A stretch of 64,000 nucleotides of DNA from Acanthochromis polyacanthus (taxonomy: Eukaryota > Chordata > Actinopteri > Pomacentridae): assembly GCF_021347895.1 (NCBI RefSeq), contig NC_067125.1, forward strand, positions 4,668,268-4,732,267. The letters are read 5' to 3'. A program made the translations under genes and the position numbers. The notes below the pieces were generated by a model, which made no database searches, was not told the DNA's origin, and saw nothing but the letters and a program-made list of their open reading frames with translations. Positions within the stretch are counted from its first letter, which is position 1. Each line of letters begins with the position of its first letter. This document shows, one piece after another, positions 24,537 to 33,900 of the stretch.

Positions 24537-24913
24537 AGTTGTTTCAGGATCATGAACATCTTTGATTCATAAATTCGTCTCCTGCTGATGTGATTCAGTT
24601 TCATGAGGATTAATCTTCTTCTAAGAAGCGACACAACTGACTGCACACACTCAACACATCAGTTAAAGTCCAATAAAGCAGCGCCGGTCAGATTACAAAA
24701 CCATCAGAGGATTTATTGAACAACAGGAGAAAATATTCTGCAGAAAAAAGTCAGATTATTCTAAAAACAGGAGTTTACATCTTGAATAAATTGTTACTAA
24801 AGAAAAGAAGTAAATCCTTGAAGGCTCAAGTCTGTAAAAAATGATTTCCAGGTGAAAAGAAACCAACAAAACTTTACATCGTTCATTTCAGACACAAGCA
24901 GAGACAGTTGGAT

Positions 24914-25290
24914 TAACCCTCCTGTTGTCTTCATTTAACGGCACCAAAAATATTGTTTCCTCGTCTGAAAAAAATCCAAAAATTCAGCAAAAAAAATTCC
25001 TTAAATTTCAGAAAATTTGCAAAACCTTCAGGAAGAAAATTACAATAATTCCTTAAAAGTTTTATTTTTAAAAATCCGCCAAATTCGATGAAAAACTCTT
25101 GTAAATATTTTCAAAAAATGAGAAAAAATCTTACAAAAAACCCTAAAAATATCTAAAGTGATTACAGATATATCAGTAAAATTTCTAATATTTTCTTTAA
25201 GAACATTCACATGAGAAACATTTTTAACATTTCTCTTTTTTTCCACCAAAAAATGTTCAAAGATTTCCCAAAAATGTAGAAAATGTGGAG
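24914..25290. mobile_element. piggyBac-like MITE (copy 3, right end lost)
   Basis: Starts TTAACCCTCCTGTTGTCTTC and follows the copy at 24047 through ACATTTTTAACATTTC..CCACCAAAAAATGTTC, then departs near 25290 before the GACGACACGAGGG end. It lies 3' of the TRIM gene. Confidence 0.55.
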
Positions 25291-25812
25291 ATCAGAAAAC
25301 ATTTTAAAAACTAAAATAACCGAACAATAAATGAAGAAATCTCACAAAGAAAAAACACGACTGATGAGGATAAAAGAAAAAGTCAAACAAAGTCTTTGAT
25401 CCAGATGTTGAGTCCAGATGCTGCTGACCAGGATCAGAATCTACATTTAGATAATCAGCCTCACTTTGTACACATTGAAACATTTCCACCTTTAAACTGA
25501 TGATGTGATCCAGTCTCAGAGTTTAGTGGATCTTTTTCTTCTTCTTCTCGTCTCATTTAAACACACGCTGAATTCAAAGTACAGAAAATGTCATTTCTGC
25601 ACGTTTTAACAGCTTTGAACAGTTTTGTTGATGAAAATCATTTTGGTTGTTGAACAGATTTCAGTGATAAAAACTATGAAGTGACATCAGATGTGTTTTA
25701 AAGACAGAATGAAGAATGTGAAGATCTAGAATGAAGGTTTGACTGTAAAGTGTGATGAAGAGTGAAATAAAGCTGGAGTTATTTTAGGGTTTTAAGATGA
25801 GAGTTTGGACCA

Positions 25813-27261
25813 TTAAAGAACTTTCCTGATCATCAGAGAAATCTCAGAGGGACAGATTTTAATATCAGTAGTTTTGGCAAATCCAGACTTTCCAATACTG
25901 AAATATGGGAAGAGTTTCTCAGTGAAAGTGTCTCTGTGAGTGTAGATCTGAGTCATGTCTTCAGAGTCGTAGAAGGAAACCTCCCCCCTGTCATAGTCCA
26001 GCTGGACTCTGATCCTCTGGAGATTCTTCTTCACTCTGACATTCTGACCAACAACATCAATGTATTTTCCACCTTGATATGCTAAACGCCAGATTCCATA
26101 TTCTGGTGAAGCCTTTCTCTTTCCCTTCCTGTCAACTGACTCTTTAGCCAAACCTATGAACCACTCAGGATGATCTCCCACCTCCACCTCCCAGCTGTGT
26201 TTCCCTGAACTGAAGCCCTCAGAGCCCAGAACTATTACATACATAGTGTTTCTCTCTGGATTATCAGGAAGTTTCTGCTTTGTGTCTCCATATCTCACAC
26301 TGGTCAGATCATCAGACAGATAGAGACAGCGGTTTGCTGTGTTTGGGTCCAGAATGACAGGACTGAAGTGGACCTTCTCCTTCATCTTCTCCCAGACTCT
26401 GAAGGACAGGTTGCCCAGATGTTTGGCCACATCTGTCAGAGCTCCTGAGAGCAGCTGTGGGTCTGACAGTGAGCTCTGGGCTCTGGCTCTGGTCTGAGCG
26501 TCTTTATAACCTCTGAGGAACGACATGTTGTGTTTCTGCAGCTCTTCTTCTACAGCAGAGATGCTGTCTGACAGAGAGGAGATCTGCTCCTGGATCCTCT
26601 CCATCTCTCTGCTGATGGTCTTCCTCTTCTGCTCCTCTTCCTCCCTCAGAGCTGCCAGTCTGGACTCCTCTTCCTCCTTCAGGAACTGCTGGAGTTTGTT
26701 GAACTCTGCTCTGATCTGCCTCTCTGTGGACAACAGCTGATTCTTGTTGTGTTCTCTCATTTCTCCGTACGTTTCCTCCACTCGTTTGTATTTGTCCTTC
26801 TTGTCCTGCAGAGACTTTAAGTCAGATTTCAGCTTTTTCTTCAGGTCACTGACTGCTTGTTCTATAGGAACCACTGTGTGACTCTGGTGGAGAGAAAACT
26901 CACAGACAGGACAAATAGCTCTGCCTTCATCTTTACAGAACAATCGAGCTTCTTCTGGATGTTTACTACACTCCACCTCCACTTTCTGCTCCACTTTTTC
27001 TGCTTCAGATGATCCAGTTTTCTGTCTCCCAGCAAAGGAAACGGCCAGTTCCTTCAGTGTAAAGTTCACTTCTGGATCTTTAGAGGATTTTCTTTTACAG
27101 ATGGGACAGTTTTTGTTTTTAGCTTGTTCCCAGAATTCCTGCAGGCAGCTTGAACAGAAACTGTGGTTGCAGCTCAGAGACACAGGATCTCTGAAAGTCT
27201 CTGAACATACGTGGCAAATCAGGAAACTTTCAACAACAGCAGTTTTCTCAGCCATTTCCAC
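25813..27261 (-). CDS. TRIM-family E3 ubiquitin ligase (RING / B-box / coiled coil / PRY-SPRY), intronless
   Basis: A single open exon of 482 residues, intact from MEMAEKT to a stop. RING at about 16-55 has all ligands (C16, C19, C31, H33, C36, C39, C52, C55; CHVC..CNHSFCSSC..CPIC). B-box 2 at 98-128 has C98, H101, C109, D111, C117, C120, H125, H128. A coiled coil rich in E/K/Q runs about 135-265. PRY-SPRY fills the last ~180 residues (LDPNTANRCLYLSDDLTSV, GKHSWEVEVGDHPEWFIGLA, YFSIGKSGFAKTTDIKICP). This is the layout of the large teleost TRIM expansions (TRIM16/TRIM25/NF7-like, finTRIM-related), many of them antiviral ubiquitin ligases whose SPRY reads the target. The subfamily cannot be fixed by eye. 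A second in-frame Met at residue 3 could also initiate. The gene lies between two inverted copies of a 5S-derived repeat. Confidence 0.93.
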   Translation of the reverse strand: MEMAEKTAVVESFLICHVCSETFRDPVSLSCNHSFCSSCLQEFWEQAKNKNCPICKRKSSKDPEVNFTLKELAVSFAGRQKTGSSEAEKVEQKVEVECSKHPEEARLFCKDEGRAICPVCEFSLHQSHTVVPIEQAVSDLKKKLKSDLKSLQDKKDKYKRVEETYGEMREHNKNQLLSTERQIRAEFNKLQQFLKEEEESRLAALREEEEQKRKTISREMERIQEQISSLSDSISAVEEELQKHNMSFLRGYKDAQTRARAQSSLSDPQLLSGALTDVAKHLGNLSFRVWEKMKEKVHFSPVILDPNTANRCLYLSDDLTSVRYGDTKQKLPDNPERNTMYVIVLGSEGFSSGKHSWEVEVGDHPEWFIGLAKESVDRKGKRKASPEYGIWRLAYQGGKYIDVVGQNVRVKKNLQRIRVQLDYDRGEVSFYDSEDMTQIYTHRDTFTEKLFPYFSIGKSGFAKTTDIKICPSEISLMIRKVL

Positions 27262-27830
27262 TGATTTCCAGATTTCTTTTCAACGACAAGACTCACCAAA
27301 ACTCAGTCCCTTTGACTTCCAGTCCTCCAGTCAGTGTTCTTCAGGACAGATCCCACAGTTTCAGGTAACGACGTCTCCGCTCTGATCAGAAACGTAAACT
27401 TTAAGTTCTCTTTCCTGGTCTTGTGGGTGGACTTGATTTCAGTAAAACTGCAGTTAATCGTGTCTCCTTTAGATGCTGGTGTTTGAATGAATTCTCCGTC
27501 AGCAGTCAGACTCAAACTCCGGTGTTGTAGAACTGCAGTTTAGTCTTTCTAGTTCATGTTTTCAGCTCAGATATTCCGTAATGGTGTTTCACCTCCATTC
27601 AACAATGACAAAGTCAACTTTGGATTTCATTTCTCTTCCTTGTCAGTAAATGATCAACAGCTGATGTCTCATTTTCTCACCAGCAGATGGAGCCGTTTCA
27701 TTTATCAACTAATTAGAAATATTCTGACTGTTAAAGTAAACACACCACCTCATGGTTTCCTACTGTTAGACTGTCAATGAAGTCACTGCATTTTATTGTC
27801 TCATAGTTTGTGATTTTAATTGTGCAGTTT

Positions 27831-27887
27831 GCTTAGCTTCTGAGATCAGACGAGATCGGGCGTATTCAGGCTGGTATGGCCGTAAGC
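27831..27887 (-). pseudogene. 5S rRNA fragment (left end of copy B)
   Basis: 57 bp, reverse complement of 5S nucleotides about 1-55: GCTTAGCTTCTGAGATCAGA then CGAGATCGGGCGTATTCAGG and GGTATGGCCGTAAGC. It is very close to functional 5S but truncated before the internal promoter's box C. Confidence 0.75.
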
Positions 27888-28110
27888 AACAGCAAACTGT
27901 TCACACAAACTTTTAAATCAAACTAAACTCCACATTTTGTCTCTTGTTGCTTCACTGTCTGGGAAAGAGTCTTTCTCAATGCATCTTAACACCTTTTATC
28001 TGATTCTATTTCACCTCCAATCATCACTTTAACGCATCATTTCTATTTATTTTGCTCACTTTGACTAATTAGTTTGAACTTTAACAAAGCTGACAAGTGG
28101 ATAAAAACTT

Positions 28111-29496
28111 TTTTTTTTTTTTTTTTGTCCTGTCCGGCAACAGAGCAGGCAGAATGAGGATCTGGCTGCTGCATTGTGCCATACAAGTTTGCTTTTCCAA
28201 GGGGAGTTCCTAAGTATAAGACTCCCCTTGATACTGTACAGTAATTTATTTAGATTGAATACTTGTTGATTAGATAAATGTACATAAATTTGCCGGACCT
28301 GACAGGGGAAAGGCAGGAAGAGAGAAACGAGAAAAGGAGAAAAAAAACAACAACAAGAGAGGATAGTGAAGAGAAAAGGAAAAGTGCAAGAATACAATTA
28401 TCTTTCAATTGAAACCGACACAACAGATAACAAGCTGGTACACCTTAACAAAGACACACCGGAACGCATCCTACGGGTTTTGTTACGAAACACAGCTAGT
28501 AATTATTCAAATCATCTATGTGAAACACACAAACTGAGGAAACATGTCTTTTGATATTTTGGCACCAGGACAAACTTAACACCCCCCAAGACAACATGGT
28601 TGCTATGTTCACATGCAGAGTACGGTGCAATTGTGACTGTGATCATGCAACTATGACCTCTGACCTCCGTGAAGGCCAGAAGCGGCCCGAGAGCCCACAA
28701 AACCCAGGCAAGCCGGCAGCAATCCCAGAGCAGACATCTGAGCCACCAAACCACGAGGACGACCACGGACCGGCCCGGAAGGGGGCAGAGGGAGAACCCG
28801 GCCAGGACCCCCAGCACCCAGCAGGGCCGGGCCCCAGGCGACCAGGATCGGCGGCCGCCAACCCCGCCAGGGGCCGGAGGCCCAGGGCGGACCCAGCACA
28901 GGACCCCGAGCCCCAGGCGCCAAGGACGCAACCCCCGCCCCCCCAGGCAGAGGGTCAACATCGCCAGGGGAACCAGCCACCCCAGACGGCCACCCGGCAT
29001 GGGCCGGCGCCCCCGCCGCCGCCCGGACCCAGGGCCCCGCACCCCGCCCACCCCAGAACACCCCGCCCACCCGGCCCAGGGCCGGCAGCCACCGGCCCAG
29101 GCCCCCACGGCAACCCAACCCCACCGCCGCCAGAGAGCCCCAACCGCCGCCCCCACCCCGACCCCAGACCGGACCAAGCACAAAGCCGCCCCCCCAGCGC
29201 GGGAGCCCAGACCCCCACTCCAAGACAGCACCAAGCACCCAGTCCCCAGGCCCCCCCGCACCGACATCCGACCGCCAAGGTGGCGAGGCCCCAATTCACC
29301 CCTTACATTAGGTGATGGAGCTGATCACAGGGGACCAGAGGGAACGAAAATCAGCTAACTGATCCCTTGAACCTGCAGACATTGTCTCGAAGCTGATGTA
29401 GTCTAATAAGAGATTCCTAAACTGCTTATTGTTCAGATTGTTTTTGGCTTTCCAATTTATAAGGATAGTTTTCTTTGCGATGCATAAGCTGGTGAG
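28111..29496 (-). mobile_element. L1/Tx1-type LINE, 5'-truncated, with poly-A tail and 16-bp TSD
   Basis: Minus-strand element. The 3' poly-A appears as T-run 28111-28126. The target-site duplication AAGTGGATAAAAACTT is at 28095-28110 and 29497-29512. At the truncated 5' end (29320-29496) the frame reads LTSLCIAKKTILINWKAKNN, then FRNLLLDYISFET..FRSLWSPVISSI, typical of the C-terminus of L1-clade ORF2. The region 28650-29300 is an extremely C-rich plus strand (G-rich in element sense), taken as the 3'-UTR. The uninterrupted host sequence is preserved in copy A (rc near 23158-23175), confirming the insertion. Confidence 0.8.
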
Positions 29497-29734
29497 AAGT
29501 GGATAAAAACTTAAGTGGATTGTTTTATTGTGACATTTACTGTGTTTGATTTTGTCCATGATGTGATTGATTGATGGTATAAACACACATGTATGACATA
29601 TTAATATGATGTTATTTTGGTGTGTTGACAGATGAAGTGAGATCTGAATAAAGTGAGTGTGAAATGAAGGAGAATCCAAAGTAAAGAGGACAGTTTTCCT
29701 CCATAAATAGTGTGTTTGTTGCTGTGTTTGTTGC

Positions 29735-29800
29735 TGACGGCCATACCAGCCTGAAAACGCCTGATCTTGTCTGATCTCGGAAGCTAAGCAGGGTCAGGTT
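29735..29800 (+). pseudogene. 5S rRNA fragment (right end of copy B)
   Basis: 66 bp matching 5S nucleotides about 3-66 on the plus strand (ACGGCCATACCAGCCTGAA, TCTGATCTCGGAAGCTAAGC, AGGGTC), with small changes such as CTTGTCTGATC. It is inverted relative to 27831-27887. Confidence 0.75.
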
Positions 29801-30228
29801 TGTAAGCTTTTTGTCTCTTACTGTTTAAATTGCAATTATAATGTTTTTCATCAAACATTCCTTGTCCAAGAATAAATTACATCATGGCGATTATAATGTG
29901 TAAAGTTATTACATCAAGTTGTTTTATTGCTGAAATCGTATTTTTTGAGTGTTGCAGTTCTTCAGTCTGGCCGCCAGAGGTCAGTGAAGTCCTGTCTAAC
30001 GTGTCGTCATGAATGTATTATCATTAGTATTATTATTATTGTCAACAACAATAAGAATTATAATCTACTTATGTGAGTGTCTGTATCAACGAGAAAAAGA
30101 CAATCTAATTCTAAAAAGCAAAGAAAAATAAACAAAACACCAAAATAAGCCACGAAATAATAACAACTTATAATAATGTAATGTTTTATTGATTTTAATT
30201 AAAAACACAAAGGAATAACAATAAGAAC

Positions 30229-30378
30229 TAATCCCACCGAGCAATAAAGACAAAACACTAAAGCACATAATTATGTCCTTCACAGCTTTGTGTGAGTCCG
30301 TTTTTGTAAATTTTTTAGGGTAAAATGACAAACACGAAAGACATAATTATGTGCTTTGTCTTTAAGGCTTGGTGGGAT
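30229..30378. repeat. inverted repeat / fold-back
   Basis: Left arm about 30229-30277 (AATCCCACCGAGCAATAAAG..AGCACATAATTATGTC) pairs with the right arm about 30339-30378 (GACATAATTATGTGCTTTGT..GGCTTGGTGGGATT). The loop is about 60 bp and there is one internal bulge in the left arm. It may be a MITE core. It lies between the LINE-bearing repeat and clns1a. Confidence 0.6.
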
Positions 30379-30525
30379 TATTTCTTTATCTTTCTTTCTC
30401 ATAATTTAACTTTTTACTTATTTTTACAAAAAGCTTGTTAATTGACTTGCTTTTTCAATTTTCATCGTTTTAAATATAATAAAACAAATCAACAGCGCTG
30501 TTTGAAATAGATGAAGTGTAATTAC

Positions 30526-30548
30526 ACACGGTGGCCACCAGGGGACAC
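30526..30548. promoter_or_regulatory. possible CTCF site upstream of clns1a
   Basis: GGTGGCCACCAGGGGACACA closely resembles the vertebrate CTCF core (CCACCAGGGGGC). It is about 400 bp upstream of the clns1a start codon. A single motif match is suggestive only. A weaker look-alike (rc of GCAGCGCCCTCTGCAGG) is at 22555-22575. Confidence 0.35.
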
Positions 30549-30944
30549 AGACACTGATTTACGTAGAACTTGCTTTCGTATTACGTCTACGTGAATGCGT
30601 ATCTCCGTACAAACGGTTCGTTTAATTCAAGATATCGCGATACTTCAGCCCGTGTTTTTCCTCTGATTCAGAGTGGCTAAGAGCAGTTTGCTAACTTCAC
30701 TTTTCTGGTTCTTCTCCGTCTATGGTTCTCTGAGCTGCTCGTCTGGTTCCGTTCAACCCGCAGAAGAAGCGCTCAGCTCGGCTCTGCTTCTCTCCGCCTC
30801 CAGCCGTCCAGCTCCGGTTCACGGAGAAGTTCTCCGGTTAAATTAGTAGCTCGGTAGCAGAAATAGGTCAGCGGCGGTTTGTTGACGGCTTGTTCGGTTG
30901 GTTTCCTCCCGCCGATTCGTCCAGCGGCCCCGCAGACTTCAACG

Positions 30945-33900
30945 ATGGTTCTCCTGAAAAACCTCCAACCTCCCACCGAGGGGATCCGACACGAGCAGGC
31001 CGAGACCACGGCGGTGATGGACGGACAGAGGCTCGGCTGCGGCACGTTGTACGTGGCCGAAACGTAAGTGATGCACATGGCGGCGGGTGTTTGTCTGAAT
31101 GCAGGTGCCGTTAAAGTTTTACCTGTTTACACCAGAACCAGTCCAGAATTTCTACCTGTTTACACCAGAACCAGTCCAGATATTCTACCTGTTTACGTCA
31201 GAACCAGTCCAGATGTTTTCCATGTTTACATCAGAACTAGTCCAGATGTTTTACCTGTTTACATCAGAACCAGTCCAGATGTTTTACCAGTTTAAACCAG
31301 AACCAGTCTAGATGTTTTACCAGTTTAAACCAGAACCAGTCTAGATTTTTTACCTGTTTACATCAGAACCAGTCCAGATGTTTTACCTGTTTACATCAGA
31401 ACCAGTCCAGATGTTTTACCAGTTTAAACTAGAACCAGTCTAGATGTTTTACCTGTTTACGTCAGAACCAGTCCAGATGTTTTACCTGTTTACACCAGAA
31501 CCAGTCCAGATGTTTTACCTGTTTACATCAGAACCGGTCCAAATGTTTTACCAGTTTAAACCAGAACCAGTCTAGATGTTTTACCTGTTTAAACCAGAAC
31601 CAGTCTAGATGTTTTACCTGTTTACGTCAGAACCAGTCCAGATGTTTTACCTGTTTACACCAGAACCAGTCTAGATGTTTTACCTGTTTATGTCAGAACC
31701 GGTCCAGATGTTTTACCCATTTACATCAGAACCAGTCCAGATGTTTTACCTGTTTACATCAGAACCAGTCCAGATATTTTCCCTGTTTTATTTCCGTCAT
31801 TAGAACCGGTCCAGATGTTTTTATTTGTTCTGTTTGCTACATTAGAACCAGTCCAGATGTTTTACCCATTTACACCAGAACCAGTCCAGATATTCTACCT
31901 GTTTACGTCAGAACCAGTCCAGATGTTTTCCATGTTTACATCAGAACTAGTCCAGATGTTTTACCTGTTTACATCAGAACCAGTCCAGATGTTTTACCAG
32001 TTTAAACCAGAACCAGTCCAGATGTTTTACCTGTTTACATCAGAACCAGTCCAGATATTTTGCCTGTTTTATTTCCGTCATTAGAACCGGTCCAGATGTT
32101 TTTATTTGTTCTGTTTGCTACATTAGAACCAGTCCAGATGTTTTATCTCTTTACATCAGAACCGGTCCAGATGTTTTACCAGTTTAAACCAGAACTGGTC
32201 CAGACGTTTTACCCGTTTACACCAGAACCAGTCCAGATATTTTGCCTGTTTTATTTCCGTCATCAGAACTGGTCCAGATGTTTTTATTTGTTCTGTTTGT
32301 TACATTAGAACCAGTCCAGATGTGTTTACTTCAACAGTTAATTGTCTTATCTCTGCAGTGATATCTGGTGGTATACTGAATAAACTTTAAGATTTGGGGA
32401 ATTTTGCTGAGAATGTTTTAATCTTTTGTCATTTTGTAGCCAAATGAAGTCATTAGTTGAGAACGAAAACAATCCTTGGATACATGTAGAATTAAATTGA
32501 TTTCAGTTTCTGTCTCCTGATCGCAGAACTTTGGATCTACAGTCATGAAATCTGTCATGTTTCTGTTCTGTATTTCACAGCTTCTTCACATAAAACTAGC
32601 ATCTCTGAGCTGTTTGTTTTTGCCTTAATTTCAGGCGTCTGTTGTGGTTCGACGGTTCGGGTTTGGGTTTCTCTCTGGAATATCCCACCATCGGCCTCCA
32701 CGCCATCTCCAGAGACGTCAGCACTTATCCTCAGGAACATCTGTACGTGATGGTCAACGGCAAACTCAGCGGTGAGGAGAAAATGAAACCAGTCGGTCAG
32801 TTAAAGTCTGACCAGCGTCTGTCTGGAGGACATTTGTTTGGTGCTGAAAAGTTTACTCCATAAAACTCATGTTCATTTAGTCTTTAGTGTCTTAAATGTG
32901 TGTAAAATCTCATCCAGAAATATGTAGTTTGTGGGTTTAATGATCACAAGATGAGTGAAAAAATGTGTTTATATGAGGGTTAATCCAAAGTCATCCTGCT
33001 GCTGGATCATCTCTCATTTTATTTTACTTTACTTTTATCATAAACTGTGAATATTTAAAATGGTATTTGTGGCATTTTTTTGCTTGATTTATCTTTTTTT
33101 TTTCAAAGATTATTTTTAAAATTGTCCTACTTTCAGCAGGTTTTTTGCACATTTAAATTAGAGGGTGTTTGGGCGACAACATGTCAGGAATGAATGAAGA
33201 TACAAACCTGAAAGTTTCTCTCTTATTTCTCATCATGTCATTGATTCTGAATCTGTAATGCTGGAAAAATAGATAAAAAATAAGTGGATGAAGCTTGGAT
33301 TTGATTATCCACTAATATTTACATTTTTGTGGTACGACTTCTCAGATCTGAACGTATCTGATCGACTGTTTCTTCTTAAAGTCTTCTACATGTTTAGTTT
33401 TGTGTTACTGTGTCCTGCAGCTGCACATGATTCAGAAATCTCACTAGCTGACGTCTATATTTTAGGTTTTTCTGTTAATTTGAGCTCAAAGAAGGGACTT
33501 TTCATGCACTGTCTTCATATTTCAGCTCACAGATAATCAGAGATTATTTGTCCAACTTTACAGATTCTGAATCAATGACATGATGAGAAGAAACACTGAT
33601 GAGTTCAGCTTTTTATCTGAAATATTTCCTCAGCTGTTGTTCCTCAAACAGCCTCAGATTTCAGCGTGAGGAAGAGAATGTTCTGGATTTGAGCGGTTCG
33701 ATGTAAAACCAGCTGATTTGTCGTCGCTGTGTTTTCATGTTTTTCTTTTTTACAGATGAGAACGAAGCAGAAATGGCAGAAAAAGCAGCAGATGATGAAG
33801 ATGAAGACGGCAGCGATGATGGTGAAGATGATGACCAAGGAACGATCACAGAGATCCGGTTTGTTCCCAGCGACAAGGCCTCATGTGAGCACTGAGCAGC

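Larger units (their letters stand above)
27831..29800. mobile_element. 5S-terminated inverted element, copy B (split by a LINE)
   Basis: Left: reverse-strand 5S piece 27831-27887. Body part 1: 27888-28110, rc of about 23160-23378. A LINE insert follows (28111-29496). Body part 2: 29497-29734, rc of about 22935-23165. Right: forward 5S piece 29735-29800 (ACGGCCATACCAGCCTG..AAGCTAAGCAGGGTC). Each end carries roughly the first 55-65 nucleotides of 5S, pointing outward-in as terminal inverted repeats. The body is inverted relative to copy A, so the pair flanks the TRIM gene as a large inverted repeat. Confidence 0.65.

Noticed and set aside
28551..29315. Long Pro-rich and Gly-rich open frames on both strands (up to 260 residues)
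   Set aside because: They come from the extreme C-rich composition of the LINE 3'-UTR, which makes stops rare in several frames at once. There is no family match, and the block lies inside a dated LINE insertion.
27831..29800. TRIM gene carried as cargo of an active composite transposon
   Set aside because: No transposase, no target duplications around the whole 22.6-29.8 kb block, and only one TRIM copy in the window. Kept only as a speculation in the findings.
31068..32308. Several open frames with an 11-residue repeat (EPVQMFYLFTS)
   Set aside because: Product of a 33-bp minisatellite in an intron; unit length is a multiple of three. No start context or splice-bounded exon.
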